Under the pieces are notes generated by a model, which worked only from the letters and a program-made list of their open reading frames with translations, had not been told where the DNA came from and did not search any database. Below, one piece after another: positions 1 through 8,562 of a DNA stretch of 41,018 nt. The stretch is from an uncultured Ignatzschineria sp. (GTDB lineage Bacteria; Pseudomonadota; Gammaproteobacteria; Cardiobacteriales; Wohlfahrtiimonadaceae). Location: contig CANRON010000004.1 in the NCBI GenBank assembly GCA_947632245.1, forward strand, positions 1 to 41,018, given 5' to 3'. Both the position numbers and the translations under genes were made by a program. Numbering within the stretch: the stretch's first letter is position 1; each line of letters opens with the position of its first letter.

Positions 1-333
1 TTTTTGTCGCTTTTTTACGGAATGCAAGTCATTACATAATATATGTCATGTCAAATTAAATAGATTGAGTAGATTTAATAAATAATATTTTAATAACAAT
101 TACAAAAACGGACATTTTTTTAAGGCAATCAGTGCTATGTTGTTAACGTATTGATTTTTATAATGATAGTAGTGCTGTGAAATTAATAGTAAGGGGGCAA
201 TGAAAGAGCAACTGAAAATGGAGTAGCGTAATGTTTAGCTCCTAATTGAATAGGCGAGATTTATTTCAAAATCTAATAAAGCTATCGATGCCAAATAGGC
301 ATTGATGTCCGCGCGAAAGACTGGAGATCTATT
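1..333. other. AT-rich upstream region of the RpoS-like sigma gene
   Basis: No convincing gene is visible. The first 40 bases are T-rich and could be the tail of a unit outside the window, but no complete hairpin is present. A perfect TATAAT at 159-164 is the best -10 element in front of the sigma gene. The matching -35 position (about 136-141, TATGTT) is poor, so the promoter call is weak. A leader of roughly 160 bases would follow, ending in a GGAG ribosome site at 323-326. Confidence 0.4.
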
Positions 334-1353
334 ATGACAAATTACAAAGATGCAAAACTGCAAAATGAAAAGTATCAGACGAATGACGGAATTGTTGTTG
401 AGCGCTTAAGTCACGTAAACAACGTATCTGAAGCAGAGCGTGCTGATTTTCAATTGCTCGCTGACAGTTATTCTGAGTTTGAGGAAATTTTAAAAAACCG
501 AGAGAATCCATATGATCACTCGCATAATTTACTCTACCGATATTACGCGGAAGTTGGAAAACATCCGCTTTTAACCCCTGAAGAAGAGCTTTATTACGGG
601 CGTTTGGTGCATAAGGGGGATCAGGCTGCAATTGATAAGCTGATGCAGGGAAATTTGCGACTTGTCATTATGCTCGCACAACGATATGAGAATCGAGGCG
701 TCGAGTTAGCTGACCTTATATCTGAGGGGAATTTAGGATTAAGGCATGCGATTGGGAAATATGATCCTGAGCGAAATTTCCGATTCTCCACCTATGCCGT
801 TTGGTGGATTCGATACTATATCGAAACGGCAATTATGAATCATGGACGGACGATTCGAATTCCGATACATATTAATAAATTAATTGCAAAGCTGATCAAA
901 TCCGAAAGAGAGCTATCTCGGAAATTGCAACGAGAGGTCACAGTTTCAGAATTGGCAAAAGCGATAGATTTAACTATTTTTGAAGTGATGAAGCTACAAA
1001 CAAGTAGTGAAGCCTCGATATCATTAGATGGCCTATTAGGGGATAATGATAATCGGGATCTATATGACGTCTTGCCAGGCACGTTGTGTGATGATCTATT
1101 AGATAAGTCACTTGACAGTGAAGTTTTTTCTGTTTTAGAATCGGTTGTCAGTTCATTAACTGATCCTGAAAAAGAAGTGATTGCTTATCGCTTTGGTATC
1201 AATGGAAAGAGAGCAAAGACGCTAGAAGTTACAGGTGAGAAAATGGGTATTACACGAGATCAGGTTCGTTACTTACAACTTAAAACACTCGAGAAAATAC
1301 GCAGCTTACTCAATGAGCAAGAGATTGAGTTAGAGGATTTATTAACCGGTTGA
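334..1353 (+). CDS. RpoS-like sigma-70 family factor (divergent)
   Basis: This is a sigma-70 family RNA polymerase subunit of 339 residues, of RpoS layout: no region 1.1, a short variable N-terminus of about 65 residues, region 1.2 from about 67, region 2 with an NLRLV core and the ISEGNLGL helix, region 3 and region 4. Best family fit is RpoS (stress/stationary phase), from the FSTYA-WWIR and AIMN-RTIRIPIHI strings. Promoter-reading residues differ from the family. The conserved Gln after WWIR is Tyr161, followed by Tyr162 and Glu164. In the 4.2 recognition helix TRERVRQIQ is replaced by TRDQVRYLQ (Asp309, Gln310, Tyr313). A GGAG site lies 7 bases before the ATG. It sits directly upstream of rpoD, not beside nlpD as rpoS usually does. 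It may be a true but diverged RpoS, or a separate alternative sigma. RpoH is unlikely. Confidence 0.85.
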   Translation: MTNYKDAKLQNEKYQTNDGIVVERLSHVNNVSEAERADFQLLADSYSEFEEILKNRENPYDHSHNLLYRYYAEVGKHPLLTPEEELYYGRLVHKGDQAAIDKLMQGNLRLVIMLAQRYENRGVELADLISEGNLGLRHAIGKYDPERNFRFSTYAVWWIRYYIETAIMNHGRTIRIPIHINKLIAKLIKSERELSRKLQREVTVSELAKAIDLTIFEVMKLQTSSEASISLDGLLGDNDNRDLYDVLPGTLCDDLLDKSLDSEVFSVLESVVSSLTDPEKEVIAYRFGINGKRAKTLEVTGEKMGITRDQVRYLQLKTLEKIRSLLNEQEIELEDLLTG

Positions 1354-1451
1354 CTTGAAAAAATGAATTTAACCCCTATTTAGTAGATATGCAGATGCAT
1401 TAATAGAGTTGGCGGCACATGTTTTTCCGAGTATCCGAAATTATGGAATCA

Positions 1452-1460
1452 TGTTATACT
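1452..1460 (+). promoter_or_regulatory. Extended -10 promoter for rpoD
   Basis: TG at 1452-1453, one base, then TATACT at 1455-1460 form a textbook extended -10 element, 69 bases before the rpoD start codon. The -35 position (about 1432-1437) has no good match, which is usual for extended -10 promoters. rpoD therefore has its own promoter and does not depend on the upstream sigma gene. Confidence 0.5.
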
Positions 1461-1528
1461 GATCTGCTTGAAAAAGCGGTAGACTCTTTTTATCCGTGTA
1501 TTTATTAATTGGGGTGTCATTCTAAATT

Positions 1529-3349
1529 ATGAGCAATCAGTCAGATCAAAAAAAACAAGATCAGCTTAAAAAAGAACAAATTAAAAAGCTTATCGCTTAT
1601 GGTAAAGAACAGGGCTATCTTACCTTTTCTGAGGTAAACGACCATCTTCCAAAAGGAATGGTAGACCCAGAGCAAATTGAAAGTATCATCGGCATGATCG
1701 AAGATATGGGTATCACGGTTCATGAAGAGGCACCAGATGAAGATACCTTGATGCTCAGTGAAAACGTTGATAGCGATGATGCTGTAGAAGAAGCTGCGGA
1801 AGTATTAGCAAATATTGACGATGAAGAGATTGGTCGTACTACTGATCCTGTGCGTATGTATATGCGTGAAATGGGTACGGTTGATCTTCTAACACGTGAA
1901 GAAGAGAAGCAAATTGCAATTAGAATTGAAGAAGGTCTTCATTCTTCATTAAACTCGCTTGCGCTCTATATTCCGGCAACTTATCATTTGATCGACTCTT
2001 ATCATGTTGCTGTTAAAGAAGAGGGAAGAATTACTGACCTCGTTTTGGGCTTTATTGATCCAAATTTCTTCCAAGAAGATGAAGAGAAAGAAGATGAAGA
2101 GGTTGAAGTCGAAGATAGCGCAAATGGACCTGATCTTGAAATCTTAGCGACTAAAATTACAGAACTTCAAGCAATCGTTGATAAACTCAATGCATTGAAA
2201 GAGAAAGAAGGCGCAACAAGTAAGTCGGATAAGGTGAAAGAAGTTCGTGCAAGTCTTCGTGAAAAATTCATGGAGTTCCAATTAGCACCGAAATTCCAAA
2301 TTGAGATGTACAATAAGCTTCGTGAGACAATTGATCGTATTCGTCCACTTGAGCGCAAAATTATGCAGATTTGCCTGACTAAAGCAAAAATGCCACGTAC
2401 TGAGTTTTTGAAATCATTCCCGCGTAATGAAGCGAATAAAGATATTTTCAAAAATGATATTTTTAAACGCAAAGCAAAATATACGGAAGAGCTCGTGAAA
2501 TATGATAAGCATATTTATGAGTTCCAAGATCGTTTAGCGAGTATTGAAACAGAAACAGATTTAACGATTTATGAAATTAAAGAGATCAATCGTCAAATTT
2601 CGATCGGTGAAGCACAGGCGCGTCGTGCAAAGCGTGAGATGATTGAGGCAAACTTGCGTCTTGTTATCTCTATTGCTAAAAAGTACACAAATCGCGGTTT
2701 ACAGTTCTTGGATCTTATTCAAGAAGGGAATATCGGTCTGATGAAGGCGGTTGATAAGTTTGAATATCGCCGTGGTTATAAGTTCTCAACTTATGCAACG
2801 TGGTGGATTCGTCAGGCAATAACGCGTTCCATTGCCGACCAAGCACGCACGATTCGTATCCCTGTACATATGATTGAAACGATTAATAAGTTAAATCGAA
2901 TTTCACGTCAGTTACTTCAGGAGTTTGGTCGTGAAGCTACGCCAGAAGAGATTGCAGTTGCAATGGGTGAGACTGAAGAGCGTGTTCGTCGTGTATTGAA
3001 AATTGCGCGTGAACCTGTATCAATGGAAACACCGGTTGGAGATGATGAAGATTCGAGCTTAGGTGACTTTATTGAGGACGTTTATGCGGTGTCTCCGATT
3101 GATTCTGCAACTGATGAGGGACTCAACGAAGCAACGCGTGATGTTCTCGATACGTTAACTGCCCGTGAAGCAAAAGTGCTTCGTATGCGTTTTGGTATTG
3201 ATATGAATACAGATCATACGCTTGAAGAAGTCGGTAAACAGTTTGATGTAACGCGTGAGCGTATTCGTCAGATTGAAGCAAAAGCGCTTCGTAAGTTACG
3301 CCACCCAAATCGCTCTGAAAGTCTTAAGAGCTTCTTAGAAGTAGATTAG
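1529..3349 (+). CDS. rpoD: RNA polymerase primary sigma factor RpoD (sigma-70)
   Basis: This is the housekeeping sigma factor that directs RNA polymerase to vegetative promoters; 606 residues, close to the usual 610-620. Region 1.1 occupies about 15-75 ([15 protein letters not shown]). Region 1.2 starts near 108 with [12 protein letters not shown] strongly acidic stretch of Glu/Asp near 184-200 is part of the non-conserved region. Region 2 keeps [15 protein letters not shown], and region 4.2 keeps the canonical [16 protein letters not shown] recognition helix. A GGGGTG ribosome site precedes the ATG. Unlike the common rpsU-dnaG-rpoD order, rpoD here is upstream of dnaG, separated by dusA, an exported protein and yqeY, and has its own promoter and terminator. 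Confidence 0.98.
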   Translation: MSNQSDQKKQDQLKKEQIKKLIAYGKEQGYLTFSEVNDHLPKGMVDPEQIESIIGMIEDMGITVHEEAPDEDTLMLSENVDSDDAVEEAAEVLANIDDEEIGRTTDPVRMYMREMGTVDLLTREEEKQIAIRIEEGLHSSLNSLALYIPATYHLIDSYHVAVKEEGRITDLVLGFIDPNFFQEDEEKEDEEVEVEDSANGPDLEILATKITELQAIVDKLNALKEKEGATSKSDKVKEVRASLREKFMEFQLAPKFQIEMYNKLRETIDRIRPLERKIMQICLTKAKMPRTEFLKSFPRNEANKDIFKNDIFKRKAKYTEELVKYDKHIYEFQDRLASIETETDLTIYEIKEINRQISIGEAQARRAKREMIEANLRLVISIAKKYTNRGLQFLDLIQEGNIGLMKAVDKFEYRRGYKFSTYATWWIRQAITRSIADQARTIRIPVHMIETINKLNRISRQLLQEFGREATPEEIAVAMGETEERVRRVLKIAREPVSMETPVGDDEDSSLGDFIEDVYAVSPIDSATDEGLNEATRDVLDTLTAREAKVLRMRFGIDMNTDHTLEEVGKQFDVTRERIRQIEAKALRKLRHPNRSESLKSFLEVD

Positions 3350-3370
3350 TCTTAACAGCTAGTTTTAGAT

Positions 3371-3410
3371 AAATCCCCGAGCTATTTCAGATATCTCGGG
3401 GATTTTTATT
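3371..3410 (+). terminator. Intrinsic terminator of rpoD
   Basis: An 11-base-pair perfect stem (3371-3381 with 3395-3405, core TCCCCGAG/CTCGGGGA) has a 13-base loop and runs into a T-rich tract. It ends the rpoD transcript 21 bases after the stop codon. Confidence 0.9.
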
Positions 3411-3503
3411 TTTTATTATTCTTCCCGTATGATGAATAGGGTAAAATAGCGAGCATTATAAAACAGACATGATTTGATAGAAGATAAAGAGAATATAAAG
3501 TAT

Positions 3504-4484
3504 ATGAAGATTGCCCCTTTTTCAGTAGCGCCGATGTTAGATTGGACGGATCGCCATTGTCGTTATTTTTATCGAGTGATGAGTGATAATGCATTACTGT
3601 ATAGCGAGATGGTCACAACAGGTGCCATTTTATATGGTGATCAGGATCGACATCTCTATTTTGAAGAAGCGGGTCCTGTTGCGCTTCAATTAGGCGGATC
3701 AGATCCTACAGATTTAGCAAAAGCAGCAAAAATTGGAGAATCTTATGGTTATAGTGAAATAAATCTTAACTGTGGATGTCCCTCTGACCGGGTGCAAAAA
3801 GGGCGTTTTGGTGCATGTTTGATGGAAGAGCCGGAGTTAGTGGCAGATTGCTATCAAGCAATGAGTGAAGCGACAAAGCTGCCGGTTACGATTAAAACGA
3901 GAATTGGCATAGATCATGAAGATAGCTATGCGTTTTTAGCGCGCTTTATAGAGCAGGTTTCAGCAAGAGGCTGTGACCATTTTATATTGCATGCAAGAAA
4001 GGCATGGTTATCAGGACTCTCGCCGAAAGAAAATCGCGAAATTCCTCCACTGAATTATGAACGAGTGTTTGAAATCAAAAAAAATTATCCAAAGCTACAG
4101 ATTGCACTCAATGGCGGCGTTCAGACATTAGAAGAGGCAAAGGACTTATTGGCTGAAGTCGATAGTGTGATGGTTGGGCGCTCGATTTATCATAATCCTT
4201 ATCAGATGGCGATGGTGGATCAGCAGATTTTTGGAGATGCATCAAAAGCGCCGAAGACAAGATTGGCAGTAATTATGGCAATGGAGCCCTATATTACAAA
4301 ACATATCGAAAGCGGTGGGCGATTGAATCATATTGCAAGACATATGCTTGGGCTTTTCCATGAGGTGCCGAGAAGTAGATTATGGCGCCGCTTTTTGAGT
4401 GAGAATATGCACCAAGATGGCGCTGACTTTAGTGTATTATTAGCCGCTTACCAGGCGATGATTGGTGAAAAGGATGATTTTTAA
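3504..4484 (+). CDS. dusA: tRNA-dihydrouridine(20/20a) synthase DusA
   Basis: DusA is an FMN- and NADPH-dependent enzyme that reduces uridine 20 and 20a in the tRNA D-loop. The protein (326 residues from this start) shows the DusA opening FSVAPMLDWTDRHCRYF, the catalytic-cysteine segment NCGCPSDRVQ, FMN-binding KTRIGID, HARKAWLSGLSPKENR, and the C-terminal RHMLGLF. These strings separate DusA from DusB and DusC. I chose ATG 3504, 12 bases after a purine-rich AAAGAG. A TTG at 3474 in the same frame would add ten residues of non-family sequence and has no good ribosome site. It lies between the rpoD terminator and the DUF945-like gene as a likely single-gene unit. Confidence 0.95.
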   Translation: MKIAPFSVAPMLDWTDRHCRYFYRVMSDNALLYSEMVTTGAILYGDQDRHLYFEEAGPVALQLGGSDPTDLAKAAKIGESYGYSEINLNCGCPSDRVQKGRFGACLMEEPELVADCYQAMSEATKLPVTIKTRIGIDHEDSYAFLARFIEQVSARGCDHFILHARKAWLSGLSPKENREIPPLNYERVFEIKKNYPKLQIALNGGVQTLEEAKDLLAEVDSVMVGRSIYHNPYQMAMVDQQIFGDASKAPKTRLAVIMAMEPYITKHIESGGRLNHIARHMLGLFHEVPRSRLWRRFLSENMHQDGADFSVLLAAYQAMIGEKDDF

Positions 4485-4534
4485 TAGACGAAATATGAAG
4501 GCTCGACGTATTATAGGGGCTCTTGTTAAAGAGT

Positions 4535-4572
4535 TATAATTGACAGATATATTTCCTTCTTGAGAGAAGGAA
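4535..4572 (+). promoter_or_regulatory. Possible -10 element and leader hairpin before the DUF945-like gene
   Basis: TATAAT at 4535-4540 is a perfect -10 hexamer without a clear -35 partner. Just downstream is a perfect 8-base-pair hairpin (4553-4560 with 4565-4572, loop TGAG). No T tract follows, so it is unlikely to be a terminator; it would sit at the 5' end of the transcript, where it could stabilise the message. Confidence 0.35.
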
Positions 4573-4616
4573 GAACACACAATAAATATCATATAAAATC
4601 CGAGAAAGGGATAATA

Positions 4617-6104
4617 ATGAAAAAAAGAATCCTCGCTTATACATTGCCATTCCTGCTCGGTGCAGGAGGTATTGTTTCTGCAGCGCCAATAGCGCTTTTT
4701 GAGCAAGATTATGCAAAAATTATGGAAGCTTCCTTAAATGCCTCTATTTTATCGCAATTTAAAGAGCGCTCTATCGAATTACAATCTGTTGTGCAAAGTG
4801 AAAATGTTGCAGATTTTACGGCAGAGCTTAATATTGTGCTCAATGAGAATGAAAACTTTCAATCCACTGAAAAAGGGGAGATAGTTTTTACAAACTATGC
4901 TGAAAATAAAGGCGTTGCGACGATTATTTCTAAAGGAAATATGATTGTTAACTCTCTCCGAGAAGGGAGTAGTAATTCTATTTTGGCAGAGATAGAAGGG
5001 ATTAACACTCAAAGTCAGATTGATCGGGAAAATAAGAGTTATAAGTTTGCAGTTCAGTACCCTAAAATCACGCTCGTTAATCCGGATGTGGAAACGAAAG
5101 GTACAGTTGTGATTGAAGATGCTGTAGCGGATGGGATTTATGGTTTTGAGGGTAATTTTGATCGCGTGAAAACGATTGATGCCGCGTATAAATCTGGAAA
5201 GGTTACCATTGATGTAGAAGACGCATCGAGAGCTGTTGAAGTTTCCGTTGCTAATACGCTTGCAACAGTTAAGGTCGATAATCAGGCATCTATTCAAAAA
5301 TCAGTGATGGAAGCCATCGAGCCTAAAGTCATCAGTACGACTCATGATGGTACTGCTTATGAATTCTCTTTAGATAAACTCACTTATACTGCCGGGGCTG
5401 ATGTTGTTGATTCGGGGCCGCGTGTATATGGTGATTTCAATTTTAAAAATATTGTCATTAAACCAGATGGCAGAGATCAAAACGTCCATTTTGGTGATGT
5501 TGTATTAGATATAAAACTCACTTCGCTGACGCAAGATCTCTTTGAAAAGCTTGAGACACTATCTGTCAATGGTTTGTCGAGCTTTGATAGTACGAGCTTT
5601 AGTGAAGTCTTTAAGGTGCAAGACTACTTTGTAGAGGGGAGTGCATTTGAATTCTCTGTCAATGGTGAGCTTGCCGATTCTACCGCCAAAAATAGTGTGC
5701 GCATTGTGCCGAAAGTAGCACTTATTAACCGTTTGGCAGAGACTGATCTTGAGGATGAAGCTGCGGTATCTAATCTATTTGCAGGGCTTGGTTTCTTTGA
5801 TTTTGTGAAGCAATATATTGCAGAAATTGATGTTGATGTGAAAGTGAAGCAGAAATACATCATGGAGTTTGGTAGCAATATTTTATTGGCGCAAGGCGAG
5901 CACGAAACAATAGAAAGTGCGCGTACGGATATGAAAGAAGTCTATCAACAATTTATGTTTATGGCGATGATGGCGAATTCCGAAACGCCTGTTGTCGAGT
6001 TTGTTGATGAAGGGATCAGTATTAATATACAATATAGAGATGGCGTGTGGACTATCAATGGCCACGTTGTTGATCTTGAGTCACTAGCATCCCTTTTTGG
6101 TTAA
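4617..6104 (+). CDS. Exported DUF945-like (YdgA-type) protein
   Basis: Unknown function. The 495-residue protein begins with a classic Sec signal peptide (MKKR, hydrophobic stretch, likely cut after Val-Ser-Ala near residue 21) and is otherwise soluble, acidic and beta-rich in appearance, with no further membrane segment. The size, the repeating LTS-type amphipathic strands and the ending -YRDGVWTINGHVVDLESL resemble the DUF945/YdgA family of periplasmic proteins. That assignment is from pattern memory and is moderate at best. The start at 4617 follows GAGAAAGGG and begins the signal peptide; an upstream in-frame start at 4560 would add a non-signal extension and is rejected. It stands alone between dusA and yqeY. 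Confidence 0.7.
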   Translation: MKKRILAYTLPFLLGAGGIVSAAPIALFEQDYAKIMEASLNASILSQFKERSIELQSVVQSENVADFTAELNIVLNENENFQSTEKGEIVFTNYAENKGVATIISKGNMIVNSLREGSSNSILAEIEGINTQSQIDRENKSYKFAVQYPKITLVNPDVETKGTVVIEDAVADGIYGFEGNFDRVKTIDAAYKSGKVTIDVEDASRAVEVSVANTLATVKVDNQASIQKSVMEAIEPKVISTTHDGTAYEFSLDKLTYTAGADVVDSGPRVYGDFNFKNIVIKPDGRDQNVHFGDVVLDIKLTSLTQDLFEKLETLSVNGLSSFDSTSFSEVFKVQDYFVEGSAFEFSVNGELADSTAKNSVRIVPKVALINRLAETDLEDEAAVSNLFAGLGFFDFVKQYIAEIDVDVKVKQKYIMEFGSNILLAQGEHETIESARTDMKEVYQQFMFMAMMANSETPVVEFVDEGISINIQYRDGVWTINGHVVDLESLASLFG

Positions 6105-6199
6105 GCCTAAGAAGAAGATTGTGAAGATCCACATAAAATATTGAGGGGAGGCAGAGGTCTCCCTTCTTTCGTTAGCAGTTACAACTGAGGAATTAAAAG

Positions 6200-6640
6200 A
6201 TGAAAGCAAGAATTCAAGAAGATGTGAAAACAGCAATGCGTGCAAAAGATCGTGAAAAAACGATGACATTGCGTGCGATCTTAGCAGAAGTGCAAGAGGC
6301 TGAACTACAGAAAAGAGGTGGAGAGCTATTTGAAGAAGATTACCTTAATATCTTAAATAGAATGGTGAATCAACGCCGTGAATCTATTGATCAGTTTAAA
6401 AAAGCAGATCGTCAAGACTTAGTCGATAAAGAAGAGTCTGAACTTAAGCACATTATGCCGTACTTACCCGCGCAGCTATCAGAAGCAGAAGTGATGGCTG
6501 TCATCGATGCTGCAATGGCGAGCTTAGATGTGAAAGATATGAGCGGAATGGGTAAATTGATGAATGCGATTCGCCCACAGCTTTTGGGTAAGGCGGATAT
6601 GTCTGCGGTGAGTGCAATCGTAAAAAGCCGCATTGGTTAA
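6200..6640 (+). CDS. GatB/YqeY domain-containing protein
   Basis: A 146-residue YqeY-family protein, usual length about 148. It has the N-terminal helical part (RIQEDVKTAMRAKDREKTMTLR) and the C-terminal GatB-like helical domain with the conserved MGKLMNAIRP motif. The domain is shared with the tail of GatB, where it contacts tRNA; the free-standing protein has no settled role. A GAGG ribosome site precedes the ATG. It sits 42 bases upstream of dnaG and probably shares its transcript. In many beta- and gammaproteobacteria yqeY lies between rpsU and dnaG. Here the rpsU position is taken by a 95-base spacer with only a weak GGGAG/CTCCC hairpin near 6146-6163. Confidence 0.93.
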   Translation: MKARIQEDVKTAMRAKDREKTMTLRAILAEVQEAELQKRGGELFEEDYLNILNRMVNQRRESIDQFKKADRQDLVDKEESELKHIMPYLPAQLSEAEVMAVIDAAMASLDVKDMSGMGKLMNAIRPQLLGKADMSAVSAIVKSRIG

Positions 6641-6682
6641 TTTGAAGTTTGGTTCATTTAGTTCAATTGGAAAATTAAGAAT

Positions 6683-8428
6683 ATGAGTAGAGGAAAGGGG
6701 TTTATACCCCGGGAATTCATTGATCAGTTGATCGCCAGAGCAGATATTGTAACGGTGATTAATCAGCGTGTTCCACTGAAAAGGGCGGGGAGTAACTATA
6801 AAGCTTGTTGTCCTTTTCATGATGAGAAGTCCCCTTCCTTTACTGTGAGCGAGCCAAAGCAGTTTTATTACTGTTTTGGCTGTAATGCGAGCGGAAGTGT
6901 TCTTGATTTTCTAATGAATTATGAACGCCTTGAATTTATTGAGGCGGTTGAGGCACTTGCGCAAATTGAGGGGCTAGAAGTTCCCTATGAGGCGCGCAGT
7001 AAAAAGTCAGAAGCAACGATAGCACGTCAAAAAAACCTGCTTGAAGTGATGAATATGGCGGAAGCTTTTTATCGCCAACAACTACGCGTCTCGAATGATA
7101 AAGAGCGCGCGGTGGCATACTTGCAAAAACGCGGCATTAGCGGTGATGATGCGAAAAAATTTGGGATTGGATTTGCCCCTGAAGGCTGGAATGGGTTGAT
7201 GTCAGAGCTAACCAAGCACGGGATTCCGGAAACTGAATTGTTGGAAGCAGGGCTTCTGAGTGAATCTGATAATAACCGCCGCTATGATCGTTTTAGAGAT
7301 CGGATTATGTTTCCGATTCGAAATCGAAAAGGGGAAACGATTGGCTTTGGTGGGCGCATATTAGATCAAGGAGAGCCTAAGTACCTTAACTCACCTGAAA
7401 CACCGATTTTTAAGAAGGGTGAAGAGGTCTATGGTTTATATGAGCTCAGACAATATACTCGCGATTATGAAGAGATTATTGTCGTTGAGGGGTATATGGA
7501 TGTTGTGATGCTCTCCCATTATGGCGTTGGAAATGCAGTTGCTACATTAGGAACGGCGGTAGGTCGGCGTCAAATAGAGCTATTATTGAGATATACCTCA
7601 CGTATTGTATTTTGCTTTGATGGCGATAGAGCGGGTCGTGGTGCTGCGCATAAGGCAATGGACGAGTCATTTTCTGTATTAACTGCCGGTAAGGAGATCT
7701 CATTTTTATTCTTACCAGAGGGCGAAGATCCAGATAGTTATGTTGGTAAAAATGGTAAAGATGCATTTTTATCGCTCGTAAAGGATGCAGATCCGCTCTC
7801 TAAATTTTTATTTGAAGCGGCAGAAAGTGAAGTAAATATGAGTTCATTTGAAGGGAGATCTCAATTTTTAGAGATTGCAGGCGAAAAAATCAATGGTATG
7901 CGGGATATTCCTCTCCGAGATTTTCTCCGAGCTGAGCTTGGAAGAAGGGCGAATTTAGCAGATAATCTACTGAATCGGTATGTGAGAGAAGGTCAGCGCA
8001 CAACAGCGCGTTCAAGAACAAATTTTAGTGGTGGGCAATCACTTGTTGAGCGCATTGTCATTTTACTTTTGACGAATCCTAGTCTTGCAAGAAGCCTACA
8101 AGGATTACACTTTTTATTGGAAAGTGATGATCGCCAGCAAAATGTGCTTTATGAGATTATTACCGCGATTAAAGATTACACATCGATAGAAACAGCCGCG
8201 CAATTGTTAAGACACTTTGAAGAGGAATCTTGGGCAGGTTGGCTACGAAATTTGGCAGTTCAAGAGTTGTTAATTGCCGATGAGTTACAAGAAAATGAGC
8301 TTACAGACCTTTTAAAACAGCTAGCAAAGGGTGAGTCACCTTTAAAGAAGGTCTTGGCAAAATTGCAGAATAATGAGCCTTTAACCCCCGAGGAATTGAT
8401 GCTTCTCCGTCAGCCTCAGGGCAATTGA
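6683..8428 (+). CDS. dnaG: DNA primase DnaG
   Basis: DnaG makes the RNA primers for leading- and lagging-strand replication and works with the DnaB helicase. Its 581 residues match the E. coli length. The N-terminal CHC2 zinc finger uses Cys43, His46, Cys64 and Cys67. The TOPRIM catalytic core has Glu269 (VVEGYMD) and the DGD acidic pair Asp313/Asp315. The C-terminal part from about 440 is the variable helicase-binding domain. The gene follows yqeY closely and ends in a bidirectional terminator. rpoD, normally its downstream partner, is over 3 kb upstream here. Confidence 0.98.
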   Translation: MSRGKGFIPREFIDQLIARADIVTVINQRVPLKRAGSNYKACCPFHDEKSPSFTVSEPKQFYYCFGCNASGSVLDFLMNYERLEFIEAVEALAQIEGLEVPYEARSKKSEATIARQKNLLEVMNMAEAFYRQQLRVSNDKERAVAYLQKRGISGDDAKKFGIGFAPEGWNGLMSELTKHGIPETELLEAGLLSESDNNRRYDRFRDRIMFPIRNRKGETIGFGGRILDQGEPKYLNSPETPIFKKGEEVYGLYELRQYTRDYEEIIVVEGYMDVVMLSHYGVGNAVATLGTAVGRRQIELLLRYTSRIVFCFDGDRAGRGAAHKAMDESFSVLTAGKEISFLFLPEGEDPDSYVGKNGKDAFLSLVKDADPLSKFLFEAAESEVNMSSFEGRSQFLEIAGEKINGMRDIPLRDFLRAELGRRANLADNLLNRYVREGQRTTARSRTNFSGGQSLVERIVILLLTNPSLARSLQGLHFLLESDDRQQNVLYEIITAIKDYTSIETAAQLLRHFEEESWAGWLRNLAVQELLIADELQENELTDLLKQLAKGESPLKKVLAKLQNNEPLTPEELMLLRQPQGN

Positions 8429-8462
8429 TATTGATTTTCAAGTAGTGGCCATTTCAAATAGT

Positions 8463-8498
8463 AAATAGGCATTCGTTTTATAGCGAATGCCTATTTTT
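8463..8498. terminator. Bidirectional terminator between dnaG and the ABC permease genes
   Basis: A 13-base-pair perfect stem (8463-8475 with 8484-8496, core ATAGGCATTCG) is flanked by A-rich and T-rich arms, so it can end both the plus-strand dnaG transcript and the converging minus-strand permease transcript. Confidence 0.88.
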
Positions 8499-8520
8499 AT
8501 GATATTTCCGTATCTTTATC

Positions 8521-8540
8521 TGTCCTGATATTTCAGGACA
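8521..8540. repeat. Perfect inverted repeat beyond the permease genes
   Basis: TGTCCTGA and TCAGGACA arms flank a 4-base centre. It lies between the dnaG terminator and the stop of the HisM-like gene. No U tract follows it on either strand, so it may be a helper hairpin for 3' end formation or a protein site; the sequence does not decide. Confidence 0.45.
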
Positions 8541-8562
8541 TTAATGCAGCGAGTATTATAGA

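Noticed and set aside
334-1353. Assignment of the first sigma factor as RpoH
   Set aside because: The length, the RTIRIPIHI segment and the AIMN string fit RpoS; the RpoH-box region is not present.
1400-1440. TTGGC-containing stretch considered as a sigma-54 promoter for rpoD
   Set aside because: The TGGCAC-N5-TTGC spacing is not met; the extended -10 element explains initiation better.
4779-5297. 172-codon open frame antisense to the DUF945-like gene
   Set aside because: It has no family features, no ribosome site, and the opposite strand carries a signal-peptide protein with normal codon use; it is a shadow frame.
6105-6199. Search for a short rpsU gene before yqeY
   Set aside because: The 95-base gap is too short for S21 and has no fitting frame.
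8521-8540. Inverted repeat considered as an ArgR-type operator for the permeases
   Set aside because: It lies beyond the 3' end of the permease genes, not at their promoter, and does not match the ARG box.
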